Part shown: positions 46,585 to 60,445 of the stretch, piece after piece | Numbering within the stretch: the first letter of the stretch is position 1 | How the letters are laid out: every line of letters begins with the position of its first letter | Assembly: GCF_047511655.1 (NCBI RefSeq) | Contig: NC_133403.1 | Coordinates: forward strand, 11,963,014-12,027,013 | From: Castor canadensis | Taxonomy: Eukaryota > Chordata > Mammalia > Rodentia > Castoridae | Direction: 5' to 3' | Length of the DNA stretch: 64,000 bases | Made by a program: the position numbers and the translations under genes | The notes under the pieces: generated by a model | Databases searched by the model: none | What the model was told of the DNA's origin: nothing | Seen by the model: the letters and a program-made list of their open reading frames with translations, nothing else

Positions 46585-48058
46585 AAAGACTGAAAATTTA
46601 AAGAGACAATAATGAAACATACAATAGTTGCTTGGTGAAATGAAAATAGGTACAATCATATTTAGAACATGGTTATAATGAAAACATGCTTTTCAATTTT
46701 AGATAAATATTGGCACAATATATTTATATTATCTAGGCTCAGTGATTTCTTTATGAAATATTATAACTTCATGAAATATTATAAGTAGAAACAATCGCCC
46801 AACCCATTGTAGACAGACTTCTGCTACAAGCAATGTGAAGACTGATCTTGAAGGACGAGGGTCGGGGTGAGGCAAGAAGACCAGAAGGACTCAAAGGTGG
46901 GGGGACATTGTGGTATAGGGGTAAGCATGCTTTTTACAAGTGGAAAATTCTTGTCCTTCTTTACAGTCCATAGGAAAAGTGAACTAGGAAAATGGGGTGA
47001 AACAGCCCATACCCAGAGAGACTTTGTGAAAAATATTTTGAATCTTTTTGTGGAAAGTATGTACTGGAAGAGTTTTTTAAGCATAAAAGTGCCTATATCG
47101 GCCACATGTACATGAACTATGACATAGAATATCAGGAATGGGATAAACTGCAAAAAGTCATGGGGAAAACATAACCAGGAGTTCAGTGTGACACACGGGA
47201 GCAGTGCACATGAGGCTGGACAGGAAGTGGCACCGACTGTGGAGGCTGCAGACAGTGTGGGGACATTCAGTGTTGACATCCCGTGGGAGGTGAAACACTC
47301 TCGCAGGCAGGAGTGGCTCCAGATGCCCAGTGAGCTATGCTCCCGGTGGTGTCGGCCATATGAAGATATCCCTCTCTGGCTGTTCACTGTGTCTCCCTAC
47401 TAGTGCCTAGGTTCCTTCAGAATAGAATTTATTATTTTAGTTTTGGCACTTGTGTATATACAGAGTCCAGAACACAGTCCGACACAAAGGCCAAACTCGG
47501 TATTGGTATCTAGAGTGATGAATTCAGTGTAATAGGAAATCCAGTAAGAAGCATAGAACTAAGCAGTTGAGTGGGAATCTTCTTCCAACTGATACCTGAC
47601 TTTCTAGAACAATTAAAGTTGTGTCATTTATTATTAATTGTATGCTCCCTGGAATGCTTTTACCTAACCTGGAATTTCCTCATTGTCACTACTGATGCTT
47701 TCCAGTCCCATTTCCCCACAAGCTGCACATCTGGAGGAAAATCAAGAGAGAGGGTGGTGTCTCCATTCCTGCCTATAAGAAGTTAAGCAATAATGGCTCA
47801 ACTCTGTCATTCCTCAGGTTCACAGACTTCCCCTGGAGCCTCTATAGCCAGCATTATATAGTAGCTAAACTGTTTTCTCTCATTGACTCCCAAACCCTTC
47901 TCAGCAAGACTCCAGAATTAGTATTGTCTAGAGTAAAGCCAGTAAGTTATTTCCTCACCACATGGATGGATGTACATCATTGCCAAATGTCGTGAGGGAT
48001 GTTTGCAACAATTATCAAAAAGAAAACACTATGAGGATCTAAGCAGGCTGTATACTTT
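46585..48058. other. Unassigned, low-copy
   Basis: No gene is supported; the longest ORF (46824-47387, minus) has no domain I recognise. No repeat family was named. Confidence 0.35.
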
Positions 48059-48352
48059 ATACAGGTTGTGTTTATCTTTTTTGTTATTGTTTTATTATTC
48101 ATATGTGCATACAATGCTTGGGTCATTTCTCCCCCCCTGCCCCCACCCCCTCCCTTACCACCTACTCCGCCCCCTCCCTCTCCCTCCAACCCCTCAATAC
48201 CCAGCAGAAACTATTTTGCCCTTATCTCTAATTTTGTTGAAGAGAGAGTATAAGCAATAATAGGAAGGAACAAGGGTTTTTACTAGTTGAGATAAGGATA
48301 GCTATACAGGGAGTTGACCTGCATTGATTTCTATACAGATTGTGTTTATCTT
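48059..48352 (-). mobile_element. LINE-1 3' end with 20-bp target duplication
   Basis: 48079-48332 is a 5'-truncated LINE-1 3' UTR in reverse orientation, with poly(A) (as T) at the left. The flanks atacaggttgtgtttatctt (48059-48078) and atacagattgtgtttatctt (48333-48352) differ at one base. Confidence 0.9.
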
Positions 48353-50364
48353 GATGTCTTAAAAAATCAGAGAGGGAACTGTGGTTCAATCAATGGTCAC
48401 ATACCTGAAACTACTGAAGAGGACACCAGTGAAAAGGAAAGAGCTTTTCCTGAAGAGAGTACTTTTCAAGTGCATGTCGCTTTTAAAATATACAATCCTC
48501 AATCCAAAGAGGAAAATTATTGCTGAGGGAAGTACTTTTACCATACATTTTTTTATGGATGTGGTGAATTTAGTTGTTCTGGAGTCAGGTATCAGTTGGG
48601 AGGAAATTCCCACTCAACTCTATTCCATTATGAAAACTATGTCTTTCAAAGAATAATGTGCATGGTCAAACTTTTATATTAAATTTGATAGAAAATAGAG
48701 GTTCATTTCTAGATTAAGGCACACAGAAAAGTGTTCTTACTTTGTCCTACTCTGATTATTCATTCTGTCTGGCAGAAAATCTAGGAGGAAACATAGTAAC
48801 TGTCAGTATATTGGTAACTGGTGATGTGAATCATTCTGGGAACTTTCTCGGTGTGGACATGAGACTGGTATATATGGAACTGAACAACAATGGACTGAGC
48901 TGCTGCTAGGCCAACTTCCTGGGTGGAGGAAGGATGGGAAAGGAGAAGAGCATCAAAGAAATGAGACATAGATGCCTTGGCCTTGGAAATCATGAACAAC
49001 ACAGAAAAATTAATCTGGAATGCTATTGAATACACATTGATTCAATAGTAGAGTCCTATTATTCCTCCCATATGTTTTGAAACTTATTAAACTGTTAGAG
49101 TCTTCTTGACACTTCCAAGACCATTTCAGAGTACAAGCATCAAATCTTGCTGTTTCAGAGGATTTCTCAACTGATTATAATCCAGTTTTTATCCATGAAA
49201 GAGACTCCATTCTAGCAAATACATTCTGTTGCATTTTCCACTAATTTTTGCCATTAGGATAATCAAATGTAGAAGATTTGACAATGTTAGAGGATGACAA
49301 TTTAGTAACAGTCCACTTCTCATAGGTTTAGGTACATATACACTTTGTTTCCCTGAGGCAAGGAAAGCTAGGAGGTTTTGTGCCATTCTTCCTGAAGAAT
49401 GTCCTTGACATCTGGCTTCATTCAAAGAGGTCAAATACACAAAGCCTTTGTTACCTACTCTAGTGAAGCTAACAGCCCTGACCAAGAACACTGTCTCTAG
49501 TGAGATTATTAAAATTAACATTTTCTTCAGAAAAAGATGAAACAATTAAAAAGGAAATTAAGAGATATGAAAGATGATGGCAAAATGGCAATGGAGTGAC
49601 ATTGCCTGCCATTCTTTCTCACAGATGTACCCCTAAAACAGCTGTTCTCACACCTAACTCCCTGCAGAACCGCCAAGAAAGTGAGTACTGGTGGCAAAGT
49701 AGTTTTGATTCCATTAACAGCCAGGGAGTATGCTAGCAACTGAGGCAAAGCTTAGATTCACAGACCACAAGTGCAGAAGTCCCATAAGTCCTGTGCAGAG
49801 AAACCAGCAAGAGAAATAGCATTTAGTGGATCCACCTAAATACAAACCCCCACTGGGATAAAAAAATAGAGTCTTTAGGTTTGATGGGGCACTGCTACCA
49901 GCCACAGAACCATCTAAGAAACCATAGCAGCATGTACTTTAGCTATGGGACGGAAAGTATAGCTTTGCTTGCTTCTGACCCAGGAAGGGGCTGCCGCCAG
50001 AGCAGACAACAGGCTGTGAGTTGGCTAGGTCTTGGGAAAAGAAGTTATAAGTTAGTGGGAACTGTGAGACTGGAGGCTAAGGATGTAGAACACAGATGCC
50101 TTCAACAGGCATTCAGATTTTTTATTTGCTTGTTTGTATTGATTTTATTTTTTTTAATATCCTTCCCATTACCACACATATTAACTAAGGTCTTCCCACA
50201 TGACAAAGATTCTTCTTTGCTCCTATATTCCTCTAAATATACTGGAGCAGAAGTGGTGATAGGACTTCATTAGGATTTGCCATGATCTCAAGGTGATGAT
50301 TTATTATCTGTGATGGCTTTTGCAGCTAAGCTCCCTCTCCCTGTGTGAAGTAGCATCAAGCATT
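48353..50364. other. Mostly unassigned; possible LINE-1 5' UTR at the end
   Basis: 48353-49550 holds nothing I recognise. About 49560-50280 (gatggcaaaatggcaatgg ...) has the style of an old LINE-1 5' region and may belong to the decayed element that continues after 50880. Confidence 0.3.
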
Positions 50365-50877
50365 GAAATAGAATGTTTGCAACAAGGGGATTGGACTATG
50401 AGCACATGATAAAAGCGAGAGCACACAAGGGAGGGGTGAGGATAGGTAAGACACCTAAAAAACTAGCTAGCATTTGTTGCCCTTAATGCAGAGAAACTAA
50501 AGCAGATACCTTAAAGCAACTGAGGCCAATAGGAAAAGGGGACCAGGAACTAGAGAAAAGGTTAGATCAAAAAGAATTAACCTAGAAGGTAACACACACT
50601 CACAGGAAATCAATGTGAGTCAATGCCCTGTATAGCTATCCTTATCTCAACCAGCAAAACCCCTTGTTCCTTCCTATTATTGCTTATACTCTCTCTACAA
50701 CAAAATTAGAGTTAAGGGCAAAATAGTTTCTGCTGGGTATTGAGGGGGGGAGCGGGAGGGGGTGGAGTGGGTGGTAAGGGAGGGGGTGGGGGCAGGGGGG
50801 AGAAATGAACCAAGCCTTGTATGCACATATGAATAATAAAAGAAAAATGAAAAAAAAAAAAAGAAATAGAATGTTTG
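50365..50877 (+). mobile_element. LINE-1 3' end with perfect 15-bp target duplication
   Basis: 50380-50862 is a 5'-truncated LINE-1 with a G-rich tract (50740-50802) and A tail. gaaatagaatgtttg flanks it at 50365-50379 and 50863-50877. Its sequence is nearly the reverse complement of 9025-9495, so both come from one young subfamily. Confidence 0.93.
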
Positions 50878-51994
50878 ACTACTAAGCCACAAGCCACTAG
50901 TCTAAGGACAAGAAAATATACCATGACTCAGCTACTATCCAGTCTTAAATAATCTTTGGGAAATCCCCAACTAAAAAAGACACAGGAGAGTGAAGCCTCC
51001 AATCAAAAACTAGGCCCCATATATGTAAATACCAGTATAGGAACACAAATTTTATGAAAAAATAAGGCAACATGATTCCTTCAGATTCCAATAATGCCAC
51101 AATAATAGACTTAAACAATTGTAAGGAGGAAAATTTTTCTTTTTAAAAAACATTTTAAAAATTATATTATTGTACATGGGAAGAAGAAATTTCAAACAAT
51201 TCAAAAATGCAAAGACAAGAATGATCAATGAAATTAAAGAGAAGTATATGTATTTGAATGCATCCAAAGAGGATCCAAATAAGCAACTAACTGAACTCAA
51301 AGAGAATACAAACAAATAGCTGAGTAAAGTAAAGAAGACAATGCAGGATATGAAAAATGAATTCAATAAATATAAAATTCTTGAAGAAAAATAAAATTGG
51401 AAATCTTGGAAGTGAAAAGCTCAATACCCCAAATAAAAATTCAGTTGAAAAAGCCTACTTTATAGAACAGAACAAGTTGAAAATAAAAATATCAGAGACT
51501 GAAGACAAAGAAGAGGAATTGGATCAGTCAAAGATAATAAAAAAATACTATGCACAGGTAAAGTACATAATGATATGTACTGAAAGTTGTTGAATAGTGG
51601 GGGTAGGTAGGAGGGAAGTGGTAAGGGAGAGTAACAGAGGGGACTGAACTGACCAAAGTAAAGCATATTCACAGCTGGGATACATTGAGAAACCCCTCGG
51701 AATATGGACTTTAGAATTAATATTGAAAGACAGGACTGTAAAATAGGTACATTTTGGGGGGATACTTGGTGGGGAGGGTGAAAGGAGGACATGAAGGTAA
51801 TGAGCTTTGCATACATATAGGAAACAGAATGATGAAACCTCTTGCAACTGCTTTAAGTGGGACAGGGAGGGGGTAGTGGTAGGGGAGATGGAGGGGGCAA
51901 TCTAACCAATGTACAATGTAAGGGTATTCAGAATTGTCATAACAAATCCCTCCTGTACAATGAATGTATGTTAATAAAAATGAAAAATCCTAAA

Positions 51995-52290
51995 AGCCAG
52001 TGGCTCACAAACTTAATTCTAGCTATTTGGGAGGCTGAGATTGTTAGAGTTGTAGTCCAGGCCAGCCCAAGCAAAAATGTTTCCCATATCAATGGAAAAA
52101 AGCTGGACTTGGTGGCACAAGTCTGCCATCCTAGCAACAGTGTGAAGTTTAAAATAGGAGGCTCACTTTCCAGATCAATCTGGACAAAAAGCAAGACCCT
52201 ATCTCCAAAATAACCAGGGCTGGAGGTGTGGCTCAAGTGGTGTAAAGCTTTGCCAGTGAGAAGCCCTGAGTTCAAACCCCAGTACTAAAA
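51995..52290 (+). mobile_element. Composite SINE
   Basis: B1-like (attctagctatttgggagg), a second half and a tRNA-like unit (gctggaggtgtggctcaagt ... gttcaaaccccag) with an A-rich tail. This is one of the clearer family members in the window. Confidence 0.85.
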
Positions 52291-54212
52291 AACAAACACA
52301 AAGAACAACTAAGACATGCAAGACCTCTGGGACACCAACAAAATATCAAACCTACAAAGAGATACAAACTAAAGGCATAGATAACTTATTCAATAATACA
52401 ATAGCAGAGAACTTCCTCAGTCTCAAAAAGGGAGGGTCATCCAGGTACAGGAGGCTTTCACAACACGAATAGGCAAGATCATAGACACCCCCAGAAATAA
52501 TTAAAACACTAAATATATAGAGCAAAAAAAGAATAAAGAATACGGAAAACTTTGAGAGAAAAGTGACAAGTCACTTATAAAGGCAAACCCATCAGAATAA
52601 CATCAAATTTCTTAACACAATGTCTAAATGAAAGGATAGAAGGACATATTTCAAGCCTTGAAAGAAAATACTATCAACCTAGATTAACATATCCATCTAA
52701 ATTATTCTACATAATTAAAGGAGAAATAAAAACCATTTTTTTAAAAATCTAAAATAATTTATGACTACCAAAGCAGCACCATAGAGGATATTTAAAGGAA
52801 TCCAACACACAGAAGAGGAAGATAAATGCAACCATGAAAATATAGGAATGAATAAACCTCACTAGGCAAGTAGATTAGCAAAGGAGGAATAGGAAAGAAG
52901 TGAGCATCATAAGACTAACACGAAATACTACATACCTTTCAATATTAACACAGAATTTTTATGGTCTCCACTCTCCAATCAAAAGACATAGAATGGCAAA
53001 TTGGATTAAAAAGCAAGATCCAATCATTTGTTAACTACAAAACACATCTCACTGACAAGAACAAACATAGGCTTATGGTAAAAGGGTGGAAAAACATCTT
53101 CCAAGAAAATGGACCCTCAAAGCAGGCAGGAGTAGTTATACTCATATCTACTAGAGAAGACTTAAAACCAAAATTAGCCAGAAGAGACAAAGAAGATCAC
53201 TTCAAATTAATAAGGGGAACAATTTATCAAGAATAAATAAAAATGTTAACATATGCCAAATGTTAGTACACCCCACTTCATTAAATAAAAAATACTGAAC
53301 TTAAAAGCATAGCCAGACATCAACACAATGATAGTGGGAGACCTTAATATACAACCTCTCACCAATAGATAGGTTAACCACATCAAACCAAAAAAAAATC
53401 AACAAAGAACCTCATACTTAATTGATACTATAGATCAAGTGGAATTAACAGACATCTACAGAGCATTTCCCCCATCAGCTGCACAAAATCCATTCTTCTC
53501 AAGAGCCCATGGAACTTTCTCCAAAATAGATCATATTTTAGGACACATGAGCAAGTTTTAAAAATATAAGAAAACTTAAACAACCCCATGTATTCTATCA
53601 AAACACAAAGTAATAAAATGGAAATCAAAGTGGAAAGAAATAAAGACTGGGGCAGAAATGAATGAAATGAAAACTAATACAAGCAACCGTTATCTAAACA
53701 AACCAAAAAAAAAAAAAAGGAGGAAGAAAACCCAAATCAACAAAATTAGAGATGAAAAAACGGATATCACAACTAATACCAAATGAAATCCAAAGACTCA
53801 TTAAGGAATACTTTGAAAACCTATATTCTAATAAACTGTAAAATCTTGAAATAGTGGATAAAATTCATGTGAACTGCCTAAATTGATCCATGAAGATATC
53901 AACCACCTAAACAGATCTATAATTAGCAATGAGATTGAGAGTAATAGTCTCCTGGGCTGGCAGGAGACTTCCTGAGTTAAAATCCCAGTGCCATCAAAAA
54001 AACCCCAAAACAAAACAAAAAACAAACAAACAAACAAAAACCAAAACAAACAGTCTCCCAACAAAGATGAGCCTAGATGGGTTGTTTCACTGGTCAATTC
54101 TACTTCAATCCTCCTCAAATTATTCCACGAAATAGAAAGTGAAGGAACATTACAAACTCATTCTATGAAGCCAGTTACCCTTACTAGACAAGGACATGAG
54201 AAAACAGAAAAT

Positions 54213-54625
54213 TGTAGATCTTTTTTTTCTTTTGCAGTACTGGGGATTGAACCCAGGGTCTTGCATACGCTAGGCAAATGCTTTACCCCGGAGCTACATC
54301 CCTAGATAGACCAATTCTTTTTTTTTTATGAATACATACACAAAATTCTCAATAAAGCACTTGCAAATCAAATTCAACACTACATTAAAAAGATCATACA
54401 TGCCAGGCTTTGGTGGGTGGCTCATGCCTATAATCCCAGCTACTTGGAAGGCAGAGATCAGGAGTATCATGGTTTGAAGCCAGCTCAGGCAAATAGTTCT
54501 TGAGATCCTATTTTGAAAATACCCAACACAATAAAAAGGCTGTTGGAGTAGCTCAAGTGGTAGAGTGCCTACTTAGCAAGTGTGAGGCCCTGAGTTCAAA
54601 CTCCAGTACCATCAAAAAAAAATCA
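54213..54625. mobile_element. Two SINEs inside LINE-1
   Basis: 54213-54310 is reverse tRNA-like (gcagtactggggattgaacc). 54393-54625 is a plus composite: ggctcatgcctataatccca, then gtagctcaagtggtagagtg ... gttcaaactccagtacc and an A tail. The latter keeps good A and B boxes. Confidence 0.85.
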
Positions 54626-56555
54626 AACACTAGTTTCATTCCAGAGATACAAGGATGACTCAACATATGCAAAGCAATAAATGTAATATACTACCTAAAT
54701 TAAGGCCAAAAATCACATGATCACCTTAATAGATACAGAAAAAGCATCAGATAAAATTCAATATCCCTTCATAATTAAAGCACTGAAGAAAATAGGAATA
54801 GAAAGAACCTACCTCATCATAATAAAGCCTGCATATGACAACACTGTACTAAATGGGGAAAAACTGAAACTATTTCCTCTACAGTCAGAAAGGAAACAAG
54901 GGTGTTTACTCTCTCTACTCTTATTCAACATAGTACTGGAATTCCTAGCCAGAGCAATGAGATAGGAGAAAGAAATAAAAGGGATACAAATAGCAAAGAA
55001 GTCAAATTATCCCATACTTAAAAAGGACAAAATTATATAATTCATAGGAAAATGGTTGGACTATAGATCATCATATTGAGTGAAATAAGTCAAGCTCTTA
55101 TGTGGAATCTAGGTCTAAAATGACAATAATAAATAATGAAAATGGCACATGAATGTGAACGGGGGACTCACTAGGGGATAAAACCAGTGGGAGGTGAGAG
55201 CTATGAGAGAGAGGGATCCAGGAGGTGGAGAGGTTTGAGGTATATTGCATGTATATGTATGAGGACAGCATAACGAAGCACACCAAATTGAAATGGTTTT
55301 TGAGAAGTGGGGGAAACTGTGGAAGGGGCTAAGTGATTATAATACAAGGATGAACTTTTTCAAACTACACTGTTGCATCTATGGAATTTTCACAATGCAA
55401 CTCCCTTGTACTATTAATGATTTCCTAGAACAAAAATATAATTAAAAGAGATACATAAACAACTGTTTATTGGTAAAAGCATGATGTTTTTACCTACTTA
55501 ATAAAGTTTTTCCACTTGATTTTTATGCAATCAGACATACAAAATAATTAGGTCTTATAGATTTGTGTTATCACGTTATTTCTGTCTGACTTATCAGTTG
55601 TTGAAATATACTCCATTTCATTTCATTGGTGGTCTCCACAAAAGGTAGCATACAGTAAATAACCAAAATGTTTGTTAATGAAAATGTGGGAAGAGGAGGC
55701 AAGTAAACAGGCAGGCTTCAGTTAGATTACCCAGAGGATAATCAAATTAATCTAATTAAAAACTTAGATTAATTTGGACATTTTTTTCTGCTTGGAATGT
55801 GCTGTCCTCCTTTGTGGAAGAAGGATGGCAAAGAGGAACAGGAAATATCAGAAAATCTGAGTCCTTGGCTTTATACCTAAATTCCATGTTATGTGACATG
55901 AAATGTCAAGCTACAGAAGGTCTTACACTATATACTATGACTCACTGCCAGAGTTCCATCATTTCTTCTGCTCACTTTGAAGTCCATTAAATTGCACCAA
56001 GACCATTGGATCTGTCTATGTTGTACAGAATTCACACTTCATTTATAGCAAACTTACATTGGGGTCCTGGAATTGATTCTAGGAAAGACATTCTATTGTA
56101 TTAATTCACTAATGCTAGGTCAAAATATAATAATTTGTAGAAGACTTGGAAATAGTGATATCCTACCATTAGTCATATGATACATTTCCTTCCACTCTCT
56201 AGTTTCCATCTTGTGTGTGTTTGTCAACTGAGTTAGCTGTAGAGACCACACAAGCTAGTTAACAGTGAGTTAGTTCATCATGGAGAAGGGCATAGATTGG
56301 GTGCTAATGCTTTTTAATGCAAGTATTCAAGAAAGTTGCCACCAGATTATGGTAATCACGGTAGACCAACTTTATTTGTCACTCCCATAGAGACTTTAAT
56401 GGGCAGAATTGGAGACGTTTATTGCTCATGGTGACATTATCAAGTATCCTAAAATATTTAGCCAAATTTTGTATGTTTGGGATCAGCTTCAAAACCTACA
56501 GGGGTGGGGCCACATAGTCACTTGCACCTGCAGGGATCTGTGAACTGATCAGAAA

Positions 56556-57277
56556 CATTACAGCATAGTTTTTTCTTTCTTCTTTTATCATTTTTACATT
56601 TACTTACATGTGTATACATTGTTTGTGCCACCTTCCCCCCAACCCGCAACCCCCAACCCCCTGTTTCCAGGCAGAACCTGTCTGCCATCTTCTTCTCTGA
56701 TTTTGTTGAAGAGAAAACATAAGTGATAATAAGACATACATAGTGTTTTTGCTAGTTTGAGGTAAAGATAGCTGTACAGAGAGATTCCTAGCATTGCTTC
56801 CATGCACTTGTGTATTGCAATTCACATTGGTTCATTTCTACCAGACCTCTTTGCTACTTTTTGGTCCCCTTTCCATAGTGGCCTTCGCTAACATAAGATT
56901 ACTTTATTTGCTCCTCAACAGGGAACATCTCAACTACATTCAAGCTTTAGGTTTCCTTCCCTTCCCCTATTCCTCCCGTGTGCGTTCTCCCCTTAGTGTG
57001 TGACCCATGTCCAATAATATTACTGCATTTGTTTTAGGTCTATAACTCACATATGAAGGAGAACATGCGATTTTTGGCCTTCTTAGCCTGACTAACTTCA
57101 CTTAAGATGATGTTCTCTAGTTCCATCCATTTGCGAATGATAAAATTTCATCCTTCTTTGTGGCTGAATAAAATTCCATTGTGTGTAAATACCACATTTT
57201 TGTGATCCCTTTGTCAGTTGTGGGGCATCTTGCCTGTTTCCATAGCTTGGCTATTGTAAATAGTGCATTACAGCATA
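56556..57277 (-). mobile_element. LINE-1 3' end with target duplication
   Basis: 56568-57265 holds 3' UTR and the ORF2 tail in reverse orientation, flanked by cattacagcata (56556-56567 and 57266-57277). Older than the 50380 copy, judged by divergence. Confidence 0.85.
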
Positions 57278-57934
57278 TTTTTATATACTGTACATATTTA
57301 TATATGCAGTGATTTTTATCTGAGTGAATCTGCCAAAGTTTGTGGGAAAAATCTTCATATTACTACCCTCATTTATATGACGACTGAGCTGGACAGCATC
57401 TATGAACTCTGTAGGCTGTAGTTTTACAAGGGTTATCCAGGAATGCTAAACTTTGTACCACGGCCAGCGACCCATGGCTGAGTTACAAGCTCATTTCTGT
57501 AGTTGGAAGAAACAGGTTGGTTCATGTACCTTGGTTTACGTTTTGGCTTTTTCACATACAAATGTGAGAGTTTGGGTCATTCATTTTGCTGTTTTAGTTA
57601 CTCCAATTGAGCAGTGAGGATCACAAGCAAAACTGCAGGTACAATTGTAGTGAGGATTGGATAGGTAATGTACACAGGGTGCATGTAAAGGATGTGTTTG
57701 TGATGGATTTTATGTTTTAGCAAGGTGTTGAGGGCAATTGTATTGTCTAAATGGGAATTACCTCCTGAGAAAACACATCACCTCACACACACAGAGTTGC
57801 AAATACACTCACAATTACAAAACACAGAATCACCCAAGGCCCCATCAGTCCTCAGCTACACAACCCCACATAAACTAAGGAAGGCACAATTGCTTCTAAG
57901 GATTGAAGAAACTTGGCTAAAAGATTTATTTTTC

Positions 57935-58010
57935 AGAACTGGGGTTTGAACTCTGGGCCTTTATGCCTGGTAGGTAGGCACTCTACCACTTCAGCCACCC
58001 CGCAAGCCCT
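57935..58010 (-). mobile_element. tRNA-like SINE
   Basis: agaactggggtttgaactct ... ggtaggtaggcactctacc, reverse orientation, inside the duplicated block and absent from the other copy. Confidence 0.8.
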
Positions 58011-58300
58011 GGCTAAAAGTTTTTTTTTTATCCAAATGACTTTTTGAAAATACTTCTAGTATCCTGATCCCTGTAGAAACCCAGAATCAGGGTGAATCTT
58101 CAAAGAGAGGCCAGTAAGTTTGCCACACCTATCTTAGCATTAGTTTTTTTTCCTCACCAAGTAATCTCAGAACACTTATCAGATTCACATTGTTTTGAGT
58201 TCAATTATAGAATTAAATACATTATAAGGACCATGTCATGGTTACTTGTTTATAGATGGTTTTAGATCTCTTCCTGAATATTGCAAAGATATGAGAAAAA

Positions 58301-60080
58301 CCAACAAAGTCAAAGGCTCTCAAAATGAGGACAGGGTACATCTTTGGAAAACATATGGGCTTTTCCTGGGAGATGTATATCTCAACCCCATTTATATAAT
58401 CAATTACTCAATACTTAATCCAAGTATAAGTCAGAGGACCCCTAGCATACCATTTTTAACCTTCATGTTGTTACATGCAAATGTTCTTTTGCATCAGATG
58501 TCAGTTGGCAAAGTTTTATTCTTTCACATCTACAGAAAACAGAATCTAATACCTGTAATGTATGTATCCACTTTCTTACAAAGAAGGGTCACCTTATTTC
58601 AGTGGATGGGGACTTTTCCTCCCTCTCACTACATGGCTTCTCAACTGGGCTTTCCAAAATACTGAGGAAAGCACAGACACTGGTGTTGCTCATAATTTGC
58701 TCATAGAGCTCTGCTTAGCTTGCACAACAGTGTATGGTTGTGCTCTAAAGCACAGATTAGGCTGCTGCTGGAGCATCCTCCTCAGTAGAAGAGACTAAAT
58801 GAGGTCAGGAAAGAAATGAGAAACTGATCCATTGACATTTTGTTAATGGAAAAATAAGGCAACAAGGAACAGTCAATCTTCAAAGAGAGTGATTGCTTTG
58901 AAACTCAGATAGGTGATGTTCTGAAATCCATGAGACATTCTGAACTATAATTTATGCTCGGTGGCATCTAATAAAACTCCCAAGGACTATGTCATGGACT
59001 GTGATCCAAGAGTATTCAAAAGAACATGATCTAGGGAATGGTATTGGTGAATACGGCAGAATAAAGACTGCCCAAAATTTTCTCCTCCACAATACATCTT
59101 AGATATTTCAAGATTCTGGAAATTAACAAAAGTGTTCTGTGATACAAGAAGCATTTATTTAAGAAAAATGACTGACTCTCAGAATGGCAATCTTTATGGT
59201 ATTTTAACCTGTCCTAGCCCCATGCTCCACTATCTAGTGCTGTGGTTGGATTGAAAAGTAGCAGTCACATTCATGATGAAAACCAAAGTCCTGAAGCCAT
59301 GTACTTTGTTCAAAAGCCAAGTTCAAAGTCTTCACAGGCACCTCTTATCTGTGAGCCACTGTAAATTTAAAGTTACATATAGCAGATTTAATATTCCCAT
59401 TCCAAAAGGAAAGAATAGAATAGCAAGAAAGAGTCAGACCACAGCAAGACTGAATCCTAAGAGGGCAAACACTAAATCTTGTAGCTCCATGTCTGGCACC
59501 CTGGGCACATGGCACTGCTGTGTGAGCTCTAAGGGACTTGGGAAGCCCACCCCTACAGCTTTGTTGTTTTCAGCCCAGGCGGCCTCTCTCTTAGGCTGCC
59601 TCAACTCATTGCCTGACGCTTTCTTGGCAGATATTCCACATTCTGGCATCCCCAATATGCTGGTGTCTCCACTGCAGCTTAGACTTCACCTCCAAAGCCT
59701 CACACATCACCCTTTCAGGGCTGGCTGGAGGACATTGCCTGAAATTCCTTTGAAATCTGAGTGGAAGCCTACATGATCCCACAATTCTTGCCTTTTGCTT
59801 GCTTGCAAAACCAGCATCTTATAAACGATGACAAGATCAGCTCATGGTAGCTGAGCCTCCTTGGTCCACAGCTGCAGCAGCCTTTGAGTGCCTGGGCAGC
59901 TTAAGCAGGAAAACACTTCCAATAATGTTGGAACTGATAAAGGGGACACAGAGAGATAGACTGAATGCATTTTATATTATGAGATGGACCTAACGTCCAT
60001 CTCGTTTTATATTGGGGGTCAGGAGAGCATGGTATAACTTAAGGATATGTGTTTGGGTGTCAAGTTAACAAAGGGTGGAC
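58301..60080. other. Unassigned, low-copy
   Basis: An ATGCAAAT octamer occurs at 58474-58481, but no V leader or exon follows. No gene is supported. The 59273-59776 ORF has no domain. Confidence 0.35.
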
Positions 60081-60081
60081 T

Positions 60082-60445
60082 TGTGATGGTTAATCTTGAT
60101 TGAATTGAGAAACCCCTAGATTATTAGTAAAACACACCTCTGCATATGTCTTTAAATGCATTTTCAGAGATGATTGGATCATGAGGGCTCTGATGTAATA
60201 AATGGACCAATATCTTGATGAATTCATCGACATGATGGTATTATTGGAAGGTGGTTAAAAGTAGGAGGTGGGGCCTAGTTGGAGGAAGCAAGAGACAGGG
60301 GGTGTGTCCTTGACTGCTTCTGGTCAAGTGACCACACTGAGACCAGTGCCTGCTTGTCTCCCAAGTTGCCTCAAACTCCAAATCACTCTAAACCAACTGT
60401 CACATGACAGTTGTGCAAAGGATAAACTTCCCTTTGCTTGACCAA
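60082..60445 (+). repeat. MaLR-like LTR
   Basis: Starts tgtgatggttaatcttg and contains gatgattggatcatgagggc and ggtggggcctagttggagg, the same family as 45751. The right end is uncertain. Confidence 0.6.

Larger units (their letters stand above)
50885..55460 (+). mobile_element. Old LINE-1, decayed and interrupted
   Basis: ORF1-like coiled coil (51180-51590), a foreign LINE-1 3' UTR piece (51590-51990), a composite SINE (51995-52290), the ORF1 C-terminal part (52300-52760), ORF2 endonuclease (52930-53700), a RT segment (54717-54965, [20 protein letters not shown]) and a 3' UTR (55040-55460). Many stops and shifts. SINEs split it at 53940-54050, 54213-54310 and 54393-54625. Confidence 0.75.
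55500..58300 (+). repeat. Large duplicated block, copy 2
   Basis: Collinear with 34320-36640. It carries a LINE-1 3' end (56568-57265) that copy 1 lacks, and a reverse SINE (57935-58010). It lacks the SINE of copy 1. Substitutions are numerous. Confidence 0.8.

Noticed and set aside
46900..46955. tRNA-like A box (gtggtataggggtaagcat)
   Set aside because: No B box or acceptor stem pairing could be found.
51357..51593. Small coiled-coil gene
   Set aside because: It is a decayed LINE-1 ORF1 segment in line with flanking LINE-1 sequence.
54545..54615. tRNA gene
   Set aside because: A and B boxes are present, but this is the tRNA-derived part of a SINE with an A tail, not a cloverleaf gene.
58474..58481. 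Ig octamer ATGCAAAT
   Set aside because: No leader exon, TATA box or V exon nearby; an 8-mer is expected by chance in 64 kb.
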